From an uncultured Lachnospiraceae bacterium (GTDB lineage Bacteria > Bacillota_A > Clostridia > Lachnospirales > Lachnospiraceae): a DNA stretch of 14,712 nt. Shown in pieces: positions 6,177 through 12,062 of the stretch; position 1 is the stretch's first letter, and the number at the start of each line of letters is the position of its first letter. A program made the position numbers and the translations under genes. Under the pieces are notes generated by a model, which had not been told where the DNA came from, ran no database searches, and was given only the letters and a program-made list of their open reading frames with translations. The stretch is from contig CAJUOF010000042.1 in the NCBI GenBank assembly GCA_910587905.1, positions 1 through 14,712 on the forward strand, in the 5' to 3' direction.

Positions 6177-7349
6177 TTACCGACAGGCCAGCCGATAAAC
6201 CTCTTCGCATTCCTTCGGCCCCAGCTTCACAAAGAAGCCCTCGGTACGTCCCTCGATCTGAAGAGTCTCAAGAAGCTTCGGAATGTCCTCCTCCTTCGCC
6301 CCCAGCTCCGCAAAAGAAGTGGGCATGCCGACGGAATGGAAAAACGCCTTTGTCCTGGCAATTCCCTCCCTCGCCGTCTCCTCCGGATCCTCAAAATTCA
6401 TCTCGCATCCCCATACCCGGACTGCAAACTGGGCAAACCGGTCCACATCATGATGCATCACATAAGTCATCCACGCCGGGAACATGACTGCCAGACCGGC
6501 CCCGTGGGCGCAGTCGTAGAAAGCGGAGAGTTCATGTTCCAGATTGTGGCTGGCCCAGTCCTGCTCCCTTCCCACGCCGCAAACATCGTTATGGGCCAAA
6601 GTGCCCGCCCACATGATGTTGGCCCTGGCCTCATAATCGTCGGGATTCTCCAGCACCTTCGGCAATTCCTTGATAATGGTCTTCAACACGCCTTCGCAGA
6701 GCCGGTCCGTGATCTCCACATGCTTCGTGTTGGTGAAATACCGCTCAAACACGTGGGCCATGATATCCGTACAGCCGCTGGCCGTCTGGTAAGGCGGAAG
6801 CGTCATGGTAAGCTCCGGATTCATAATGGCAAAAACGGGCCGCATCATCTCACAGCCAAACGGCCGCTTATACATGCCGTCCTCGTGGGTGATGACGGAG
6901 CCGTCGCTCCCCTCGCTTCCCGCCGCCGCGATGGTGAGGACAGAACCCACGGACAGGGATTTTTCCGGGAACGCCTTTCCCAGATAGAAGTCCCAGAAAT
7001 CCCCCTCGTAGGGCGTGCCGATGGCAATGGCCTTCGACGAGTCGATGGTGCTCCCGCCTCCCACGGCAAGAATAAAATCGACGTTTTCCTTCCGGCAGAG
7101 CTCGATGCCCTCGTAGACCAGGCCGCTTCTGGGATTGGGCTTCACGCCGCCGAGAGTCACGTACCCCAGCCCTTCTTTTTCCAGGGACGCCTTCACCCGG
7201 TCAAGGAGCCCTGAACGCTCCGCGCTTCCTCCGCCGTAGTGAATCAGCACCTTGCTTCCCCCGAACCGCTTTACATAATGTCCCGCCTCGTTTTCCGTCC
7301 CCTTGCCAAAGGCAAAATACGTGGGACTGTAAAAAGTAAAATTATCCAT
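6177..7349 (-). CDS. Iron-containing alcohol dehydrogenase A (butanol dehydrogenase-like)
   Basis: A complete 390-residue Fe-dependent alcohol dehydrogenase and first gene of the three-gene minus-strand cluster. It has GGGS twice (39-42 in YGGGSAERSG, 97-100 in AVGGGSTIDSSKA), GSVLTIAAAGSE (135-146) and predicted metal ligands Asp195 and His199 (TDIMAH), His268 and His282. The reading frame extends 15 codons further upstream, but AAGGAG lies 10 nt before the ATG at 7349, which also matches the paralogue's start. An extended -10 promoter sits about 35 nt upstream. The likely role is NAD(P)H-dependent aldehyde reduction in fermentation. No Rex-like site was found immediately upstream. Confidence 0.92.
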   Translation of the reverse strand: MDNFTFYSPTYFAFGKGTENEAGHYVKRFGGSKVLIHYGGGSAERSGLLDRVKASLEKEGLGYVTLGGVKPNPRSGLVYEGIELCRKENVDFILAVGGGSTIDSSKAIAIGTPYEGDFWDFYLGKAFPEKSLSVGSVLTIAAAGSEGSDGSVITHEDGMYKRPFGCEMMRPVFAIMNPELTMTLPPYQTASGCTDIMAHVFERYFTNTKHVEITDRLCEGVLKTIIKELPKVLENPDDYEARANIMWAGTLAHNDVCGVGREQDWASHNLEHELSAFYDCAHGAGLAVMFPAWMTYVMHHDVDRFAQFAVRVWGCEMNFEDPEETAREGIARTKAFFHSVGMPTSFAELGAKEEDIPKLLETLQIEGRTEGFFVKLGPKECEEVYRLACR

Positions 7350-7382
7350 AATACCTGTTCTCCTTTTGATTTTCTGCCTTCC

Positions 7383-7391
7383 AGTATAACA
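7383..7391 (-). promoter_or_regulatory. Extended -10 promoter for the dehydrogenase cluster
   Basis: On the minus strand TGTTATACT (7383-7391) combines an extended TGN element with TATACT, five of six matches to the -10 consensus. No good -35 box is seen at 16-18 nt, as is common for extended -10 promoters. The dehydrogenase A start codon is about 34 nt downstream, with AAGGAG between. Confidence 0.5.
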
Positions 7392-7433
7392 CATTTTTGA
7401 AAAGGCATCTACCGGAAAAATCTCTCTTTGTTG

Positions 7434-7745
7434 ATGCTTTTCCGTTATAAAAAAATCGTGCTATTGCTCGCTTCTGTTATGTTACTCATAACCTTTACCG
7501 CCTGCGGTTCCGACCAGAGGGAGACTCCTGCGGACAACAGGCCGACGTATATTCCGGGCCGGGGACTGACTATGCCGCTCTCGACAGCATTCAGAAAAAC
7601 AAGATTAAAAGAACTGTCAAAATAGAAAACAGAGAGGCTACTCGAATCTTTCCGATCTCCTGTCTTTATTCGTGGTCCATTCGGAAGGCGAGCTTGTGCG
7701 CGACGTGACCTGGGAGCCGGCGACAGGCATATTCCATTCAGTCAT
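7434..7745 (+). pseudogene. Lipoprotein gene remnant, frameshifted
   Basis: From the ATG at 7434 (a TTG at 7428 is also in frame) the plus strand encodes a basic start, a hydrophobic segment and a lipobox ending in the Cys of ITFTACGS: a lipoprotein signal peptide that would anchor the product outside the membrane. This frame stops at 7623-7625 after about 63 residues. From about 7560 a second frame looks more protein-like (TDYAALDSIQKNKIKRTVKI), then a third (VVHSEGELVRDVTWEPATGI), ending just before a terminator. The best reading is one small lipoprotein gene of about 100 codons with two frameshifts. No convincing ribosome site precedes it. A short intact lipoprotein with chance open frames after it is the alternative. 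Family not recognised. Confidence 0.45.
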
Positions 7746-7751
7746 ATTCCT

Positions 7752-7789
7752 ATGCCGCCGCGGACAAATTCGTTCCCGGCGGCATTTTT
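7752..7789 (+). terminator. Rho-independent terminator after the lipoprotein remnant
   Basis: ATGCCGCCG (7752-7760) pairs perfectly with CGGCGGCAT (7777-7785), with five T's at 7785-7789 right after the stem. It would end plus-strand transcripts and insulate the ABC ATPase promoter downstream. Confidence 0.75.
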
Positions 7790-7835
7790 ATGTAGCTAAA
7801 GATGTTTTTCCTATTTTTAATATAGATAGATATAT

Positions 7836-7868
7836 AACGTTTCACATAATTTTAGATTTTATGTGAAA
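7836..7868. promoter_or_regulatory. Upstream operator: 10-bp inverted repeat TTTCACATAA/TTATGTGAAA
   Basis: TTTCACATAA (7840-7849) and TTATGTGAAA (7859-7868) are perfect inverted repeats separated by 9 nt, ending 6 bp before the -35 box. The left part also forms ATAACGTTTCAC, repeated exactly at 7913-7924. The central CG flanked by AA/TT resembles operators of LacI/GalR-family sugar repressors, which is inference. It does not fit the CcpA cre consensus well. Confidence 0.55.
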
Positions 7869-7874
7869 TAATCA

Positions 7875-7903
7875 TTGACATATTCTTTCATTTCATTTAT
7901 TAT
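7875..7903 (+). promoter_or_regulatory. Near-consensus sigma-A promoter of the ABC ATPase gene
   Basis: TTGACA (7875-7880) is a perfect -35 box, 17 nt precede TATTAT (7898-7903), a -10 box with five of six matches, in a very AT-rich stretch. The predicted transcription start near 7910 leaves a leader of about 220 nt. Operator-like motifs lie on both sides, so strong basal activity under repression is expected. Confidence 0.75.
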
Positions 7904-7912
7904 TTATATAAA

Positions 7913-7924
7913 ATAACGTTTCAC
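7913..7924 (+). promoter_or_regulatory. Downstream operator copy at the transcription start
   Basis: ATAACGTTTCAC repeats exactly the 12-mer found about 79 bp upstream (7834-7845). It begins about 10 bp after the -10 box, so a bound repressor would block initiation, and the pair of copies would allow DNA looping. Confidence 0.5.
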
Positions 7925-8061
7925 GGACGTTGAAATTCTTCTGTCGTCCGTATCCAAACCACTGGCGGCAGTTCACTCCACTCGCCATGACTGCCGTACA
8001 AGAAAAAAGGAGGGATTACATTCCGCCGGGCTTGCGGTGCAGCAGTGTGGAGACCTGCTGT
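7923..8061 (+). promoter_or_regulatory. Structured 5' leader of the ABC ATPase mRNA
   Basis: Three successive hairpins are visible: ACGGACG/CGTCCGT (7923-7929 with 7945-7951), CGGCAGT/ACTGCCG (7966-7972 with 7990-7996) and GCAGCAG/CTGCTGT (8039-8045 with 8055-8061, one wobble pair). Between the second and third lies a strong ribosome site, AAGGAGGG (8007-8014), with no ATG, GTG or TTG at normal spacing. The leader frame is open into the ATPase frame. No known riboswitch class was recognised. Confidence 0.4.
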
Positions 8062-8130
8062 AATCTGGTGCGCATTTTGCGGCCGGGAGGTGGTCTTTGG
8101 AGGAGTCTGGATCATCAGAGCCATGTATTT

Positions 8131-9285
8131 ATGTCCGAAGTTTTACTGAAGGGTATCAAGAAAGTCTACGACAACAAGGTGACTGCCGTCCACGACGTGA
8201 ATCTGACCATCGACGATAAAGAATTCATCGTTCTGGTCGGCCCGTCCGGATGCGGAAAATCCACCACGCTCCGCATGGTGGCCGGCCTGGAGGACATCTC
8301 CGGCGGAGAGCTCTACATCGACGGCAAACTGGTCAACGACGTGGAGCCCAAGGACCGGGACATCGCCATGGTGTTCCAGAGCTATGCCCTTTATCCCCAC
8401 ATGACGGTCTACCAGAATATGGCTTTTGCCCTGAAGCTGAGAAAGGTGCCCAAGGACGAGATCGACCGCAAGGTGCGGGAGGTTGCGGAGATTCTGGACA
8501 TCACCCAGTATCTGGAGCGCAAGCCCAAGGCTCTCTCCGGCGGCCAGCGCCAGCGTGTGGCCATCGGCCGCGCCATGGTCCGTGACCCCAAGGTGTTTCT
8601 GATGGATGAGCCTCTCTCCAACCTGGACGCCAAGCTCAGAAACCAGATGCGGGCCGAGATCATCAAGCTCCGTCAGCGGATCAACACCACCTTCATCTAC
8701 GTGACCCACGACCAGACGGAGGCCATGACCTTAGGCGACCGGATCGTCATCATGAAGGACGGCTTCGTCAACCAGATCGGCACCCCAAACGAGGTATTCC
8801 ACAAGCCGGTCAACCTCTTTGTGGCGGGCTTCATCGGCATGCCGGTCATGAACTTCTTCGGAAACTGCAAACTGCTTCTGGAAAAGGACGTCTACTATGC
8901 CGAAATCCGCGGCGCCCGCTTCCGCCTGGGAGATTTCCAGCAGAAAGCCCTGAAGCAGAATGGACAGAAGCCCTGCGAGATCACCTGCGGCATCCGTCCC
9001 AGCCACGTGACCGTGGGCGAGGGAGAGCTCTCCGCTAAAATCAATGTGGTCGAGATGCTCGGCACGGAGCTCAACATCCACGCCGTGAGCGGCACCGACG
9101 AGGTGGTCATGATCGTACCGACGACCGACCTGAAGCACGACCTCAAAATGGGAGACACTGTTTCCTTCACCGCAAACCCGGAGCTGATCCAGCTCTTTGA
9201 CCAGGAGACGGGCAACAACCTGGTCTGGTACGACCAGGCATCCGCAGACGCTTGCTCCCCCGTTTGCAAGGAGTATAAATTCTGA
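8131..9285 (+). CDS. msmK: Carbohydrate ABC transporter ATP-binding protein (MsmK/UgpC/MalK type)
   Basis: A complete 384-residue ATPase that would power sugar importers at the inner face of the membrane. The Walker A GPSGCGKST is at 37-45, Q-loop Gln83 in VFQSYALYPHMTV, ABC signature LSGGQ at 135-139, Walker B VFLMDE at 155-160, SNLD D-loop and switch His193. The C-terminal third is the regulatory TOBE region (GIRPSHV and others). The start at 8131 is set by the family N-terminus (MSEVLLKGIKKVYD); the frame is open for 67 codons more upstream, and the nearest AGGAG (8100-8104) is unusually far away. No permease or binding protein is encoded beside it, so it is an orphan of the multitasking MsmK kind, plausibly serving the convergent CUT1 operon at 10547-14712. 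Codon use is strongly GC-biased, suggesting high expression. Confidence 0.93.
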   Translation: MSEVLLKGIKKVYDNKVTAVHDVNLTIDDKEFIVLVGPSGCGKSTTLRMVAGLEDISGGELYIDGKLVNDVEPKDRDIAMVFQSYALYPHMTVYQNMAFALKLRKVPKDEIDRKVREVAEILDITQYLERKPKALSGGQRQRVAIGRAMVRDPKVFLMDEPLSNLDAKLRNQMRAEIIKLRQRINTTFIYVTHDQTEAMTLGDRIVIMKDGFVNQIGTPNEVFHKPVNLFVAGFIGMPVMNFFGNCKLLLEKDVYYAEIRGARFRLGDFQQKALKQNGQKPCEITCGIRPSHVTVGEGELSAKINVVEMLGTELNIHAVSGTDEVVMIVPTTDLKHDLKMGDTVSFTANPELIQLFDQETGNNLVWYDQASADACSPVCKEYKF

Positions 9286-9339
9286 TCATCAACGGAGAGA
9301 TTTTATCGTATTAGATCTGACAGACATTCCAACAGACTC

Positions 9340-9382
9340 AAAAAATCCGGCGGAGCATGCCATTATACATGTTCCGCCGGAT
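9340..9382 (-). terminator. Strong hairpin terminator, best on the minus strand
   Basis: ATCCGGCGGA (9345-9354) pairs perfectly with TCCGCCGGAT (9373-9382), extended inside by CATG/CATG. On the minus strand the stem is followed by six T's (9340-9345). It also lies about 60 bp after the ABC ATPase stop and may end that plus-strand transcript, although no U tract follows on that side. Nothing else is seen in 9286-9339. Confidence 0.65.
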
Positions 9383-9557
9383 AACTTGTCAATAAAAACC
9401 ATCTGTTGATTTTCTGCATTTTCTTTATAATAACTTGCCAATACATACGATCTTTTAAAACCCGGATTACCGTAATGGTGGAGTCTTCCACAACATAGAA
9501 AATTAAATATGTGCTATAAGGCTTGAAATAAATACTTAATCCTTCAATCACATATCC
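9363..9557 (-). pseudogene. RelE/ParE-type toxin remnant, C-terminal part only
   Basis: The minus-strand frame below about 9557 reads GYVIEGLSIYFKPYSTYLIF and then YVVEDSTITVIRVLKDRMYW, the characteristic last strands of ParE/RelE-family toxins (YLIFY, then a V-I-RVL-R strand, then RM-W). These toxins act in type II toxin-antitoxin pairs on gyrase or ribosome-bound mRNA. The N-terminal half and the antitoxin are missing: upstream codons belong to antisense of the CPBP protease remnant, so the first half was lost at that junction. The frame runs about 18 residues past where such toxins usually stop and ends inside a terminator hairpin. AT-rich composition marks it as acquired DNA. No function is expected. 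Confidence 0.65.
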
Positions 9558-9980
9558 TGTGTTGGGTTTGTGGAAGAAGTGATTTTCAGAGGTTTTCTTT
9601 TCAAGGCAATGGAGAAGGATGGTACAAAATCCGCAATTATCGTTTCGAGCGTGACTTTTGGCATAGGGCATTTAGTAAATTTGTTTAATGGCAGTGGTAT
9701 GGACTTGGTAAACAATTTGTGCCAGATTTGCTTTGCGATTGCGATAGGCTTTTTGCTTGTAACAATTTTCTATCGTGGCGGAAGTTTACTCCCCTGCATT
9801 ATTGTTCATTCTGCTATTAACACTCTTAGTACTTTTCCAAATAAAGCAGGGGTTACAGTGGAAAAGCACATTATTCATGCTTTGGTTTTAATGTTTATAA
9901 CCGTTGCCTATAACTTAGTCCTTACAAAAACACTTCCGAAAAGCCAACTGGCAAATAAGAATAATACGAGGGATAGATGA
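9558..9980 (+). pseudogene. CPBP family intramembrane protease, C-terminal remnant
   Basis: The plus-strand frame starts at the junction with VGFVEEVIFRGFLFKAMEKD and contains all three CPBP (CAAX/Abi protease) motifs: EEVIFR, FGIGH and HSAIN. Two or three membrane spans surround them, with a final span around IIHALVLMFITVAYN. These proteins are intramembrane metallo-endopeptidases, often tied to bacteriocin self-immunity or prenylated-protein processing. Intact members have several more N-terminal spans (total about 220-300 residues); only about 140 residues remain. There is no ribosome site before the GTG at 9570 that could start it, so it is probably not translated. It is AT-rich and lies head to head with the toxin remnant. 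Confidence 0.75.
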
Positions 9981-9998
9981 TATGGCAAATAACAGACA

Positions 9999-10036
9999 CT
10001 CTCCAGACCTGTTTTGAAGTTTGGAGGGATTTTTTT
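9999..10036 (+). terminator. Rho-independent terminator after the CPBP remnant
   Basis: CTCTCCAGAC (9999-10008) pairs with GTTTGGAGGG (10019-10028) through two wobble pairs, loop of 10 nt, with seven T's at 10030-10036. It directly follows the CPBP stop and probably came with that gene. Confidence 0.7.
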
Positions 10037-10052
10037 AGGATGTTTTTATATA

Positions 10053-10096
10053 GGATACAGTATAACTCTGTAAAAGAGATTACAATGTATCCTTTT
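10053..10096 (+). terminator. Second hairpin with short T tract
   Basis: GGATACA (10053-10059) pairs with TGTATCC (10086-10092), with an inner CTCT/AGAG stem and TTTT after it. The T tract is short, so termination is uncertain. Between here and about 10240 I see no supported gene. Confidence 0.35.
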
Positions 10097-10274
10097 GTTA
10101 TGCTACAAATTTGAAGTCCTGCGGATTGTTCCGTATTTCTCGTGGCAAGGATTTCTTTTTTCACATGGCTGTGACCGCTGGACTTGTCGCTGTTGTGGAC
10201 TTCGACACACTCAATCAGCGAATTCATCGGCTTTGTCGGTGAATTACATATCACGCCCACAAAGCGGTGGACGG

Positions 10275-10438
10275 CGTTATCCGCCAAACACTATACGGTA
10301 TGTGGCGTTGAATACGTCCCTGGCTCTGGAGTATTAAGATTTTGTCCAAAGTGTAGGGAACAGGTAAGAAAGGCTCAAGGAATAGAAACAAAACGCAGGA
10401 GCAGGAAAAGAAAAAGACAGGCAGCGGCTAAATCATAA
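10275..10438 (+). pseudogene. C-terminal remnant of a small zinc-ribbon, Lys/Arg-rich protein
   Basis: The plus-strand frame ending at 10438 contains VCGVEYVPGSGVLRFCPKCR, with Cys-x2-Cys in FCPKC and one further Cys upstream (a paired second one is missing), followed by a very basic tail, KRRSRKRKRQAAAKS. Small proteins of this layout occur in integrative elements of Firmicutes, but I cannot name the family. The only in-frame start codons upstream are weak (TTG at 10184) and the sequence before about 10275 is not protein-like, so the N-terminus is probably lost. Its stop codon lies in the loop of a strong terminator. Length and start are uncertain. Confidence 0.4.
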
Positions 10439-10463
10439 AAGCCGCTGTCTGTCCGTCTTTTTT
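10416..10463 (+). terminator. Strong Rho-independent terminator
   Basis: GACAGGCAGCGGCT (10416-10429) pairs with AGCCGCTGTCTGTC (10440-10453) over 14 bp with a single wobble, followed by six T's at 10458-10463. The stop codon of the zinc-ribbon frame sits in its loop. Confidence 0.8.
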
Positions 10464-10518
10464 ATCGCTATATCCTGTTCTTTTCCCCTATTCACACAAC
10501 TGGTCCAAAACCGCCATC

Positions 10519-10542
10519 ACAGACCGCCGCCGGTCTGTTTTT
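10519..10542. terminator. Convergent terminator at the end of the GH32 gene
   Basis: ACAGACC (10519-10525) pairs with GGTCTGT (10532-10538), loop GCCGCC, with five T's on the plus side (10538-10542). On the minus side it follows the GH32 stop by a few bases but has only a weak T tract further on. It probably acts on converging transcripts from both sides. Confidence 0.5.
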
Positions 10543-10546
10543 CGTT

Positions 10547-12043
10547 TTAATCCCGGTCAAAAACCAACTCGTACTTTTCCACATCCATCAGGGCGGCCCC
10601 GCCGGCCTCGAAGCTGATGGCGTCGGCCTCTTTCCGGGTGTAGATCACCGTGCTGGCCGCCTGCTCGCCGTCATTGACGAAGACCTCCACGCTGAACCGG
10701 TCCAGAAGGATCCGAAGCTTTAACTCCCCGTTGTCCAGAGGCCGCACCAGGAAGCTTCTGGTATGGACGACGTCGTAGGGCAGGCCGCTGCGGGTGCGGT
10801 CGATCTTCAAGGTTCCCTGGTCCGGCCGGTAACGGATCACCGTATCGTGCTCCCCGTCTTTGGCCACATGAATGCGGAACCACCGGCAGGAATCATAGCC
10901 TGCCCGGCGGATTGTGACCGTCATATCCACCAGTCGGCCGTTCACGCCCGGCAGGTTGACTTCCCCGCTGACCGGAATATTCCGGTGGACCACCGCCTGC
11001 CCCCTGTAATGCTCCAGTTCCCGCACGGGCACCTGATACAGCCGCCCGTTTTTGACAGAAAGCTCCCTCGGAACGATCGTCTGTCCAAACCAGCGGCAGC
11101 GGTCAGGCTTTGCGCCCGCCGTGCTCCAGTTCTGCATCCAGGCGATCATGATCCTCCTCCCGTCGGGGGCAAGCAGGGTCTGGGGCGCATAGAAATCCAA
11201 GCCGTAGTCAATGGACTGCACCCGTTTTCGGACAAACCCTTCTCCGGCAGGATCGTACTCCCCGATCAGGGCGATCGCCCCATACCCGGCGTGGAACTCC
11301 AGCCCCACGGGAATCATCTCCTGAGGGCTGGTGATCAGCACCTGTTCTCCGGAAAGCTCAAAGAAATCCGGGCATTCCCACATTTTTCCGTACTGGTTCC
11401 CGCTGGCATCCAGGATCCGGACAAACTCCCAGTGAAGGGCGTCCCCGCTCCGGTAGAGCAGGATCATGCCGCTGTTGTCCGCCGCCCGGTTCCCAAGGAC
11501 CGCATAATACGCCCCGTCCTCTCCCCGCCAGACCTTCGGATCCCTGAAATCCACGATGCTGCCGCCCTCCGGAAGGTCTTTTCCCGTCAGGACCGGATTG
11601 GCCTCATATTTTTCATAATCCACGCCATCCCCAATGGCCACGCACTGGGTCTGGATATCCCGGAGATACCCGTCCTCGTCATGCTCCCTGCGGACGCCGG
11701 TGTACATGAGAAGCTGCCGTCCGTCCGGAAGCTCCGTGGCCCCGCCGGAAAAACAGCCGGCGCTGTCGTATCCCGTATCCGGGGCCAGAGCCGCCGGGAG
11801 CCGTTCCCAGCGGATAAAGTCCTTCGTCTTCACATGGCCCCAGTGCATCGGCCCCCACTCGTTGGAATAAGGATGGTACTGGTAGAACAGATGATACTCC
11901 CCTTTATAAAAGGAAAAGCCGTTGGGATCGTTCATCCAGCCGATAATGGGAGTGACGTGGAAAGCCGGACGTTCCCCGGCCGGGATATGGGGGCCATACT
12001 GCTCTTCAAAGTCTCTGGCCTTTTGAAGGGTTTCGCTGATCAT
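10547..12043 (-). CDS. Glycoside hydrolase family 32 beta-fructosidase (sucrose/sucrose-6-P hydrolase)
   Basis: A complete 498-residue GH32 enzyme that hydrolyses terminal beta-fructosyl bonds. The N-terminal five-blade propeller shows the nucleophile motif WMNDPNG (Asp39), the transition-state RDP (Asp168 in VDFRDPKVW) and the acid/base Glu223 in WECPDF; FSGGA lies at 98-102. The C-terminal beta-sandwich includes LRILLDRFSVEVFVNDGE. There is no signal peptide, so it works in the cytoplasm. Length and motifs match ScrB/SacA enzymes, but its partner is an ABC importer rather than a PTS. The substrate is therefore likely to be unphosphorylated sucrose or short fructo-oligosaccharides (inference). 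The ATG at 12043 has GAGGAGG upstream and lies 19 bp after the binding-protein stop: the last gene of the operon in view. Confidence 0.93.
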   Translation of the reverse strand: MISETLQKARDFEEQYGPHIPAGERPAFHVTPIIGWMNDPNGFSFYKGEYHLFYQYHPYSNEWGPMHWGHVKTKDFIRWERLPAALAPDTGYDSAGCFSGGATELPDGRQLLMYTGVRREHDEDGYLRDIQTQCVAIGDGVDYEKYEANPVLTGKDLPEGGSIVDFRDPKVWRGEDGAYYAVLGNRAADNSGMILLYRSGDALHWEFVRILDASGNQYGKMWECPDFFELSGEQVLITSPQEMIPVGLEFHAGYGAIALIGEYDPAGEGFVRKRVQSIDYGLDFYAPQTLLAPDGRRIMIAWMQNWSTAGAKPDRCRWFGQTIVPRELSVKNGRLYQVPVRELEHYRGQAVVHRNIPVSGEVNLPGVNGRLVDMTVTIRRAGYDSCRWFRIHVAKDGEHDTVIRYRPDQGTLKIDRTRSGLPYDVVHTRSFLVRPLDNGELKLRILLDRFSVEVFVNDGEQAASTVIYTRKEADAISFEAGGAALMDVEKYELVFDRD

Positions 12044-12062
12044 AAATCAATATCCTCCTCAC

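Noticed and set aside
6129..7214. Plus-strand open frame of 361 codons opposite dehydrogenase A
   Set aside because: Shadow of the dehydrogenase gene; no ribosome site and no recognisable motifs.
7836..7849. CcpA cre site upstream of the ABC ATPase
   Set aside because: The central CG is present, but the TG before and the CA after it are out of register with the cre consensus; a LacI-like operator without cre identity fits better.
9922..10287. Minus-strand open frame of 121 codons
   Set aside because: It crosses two plus-strand terminator hairpins and the CPBP end, has no ribosome site and shows no family features; treated as chance.
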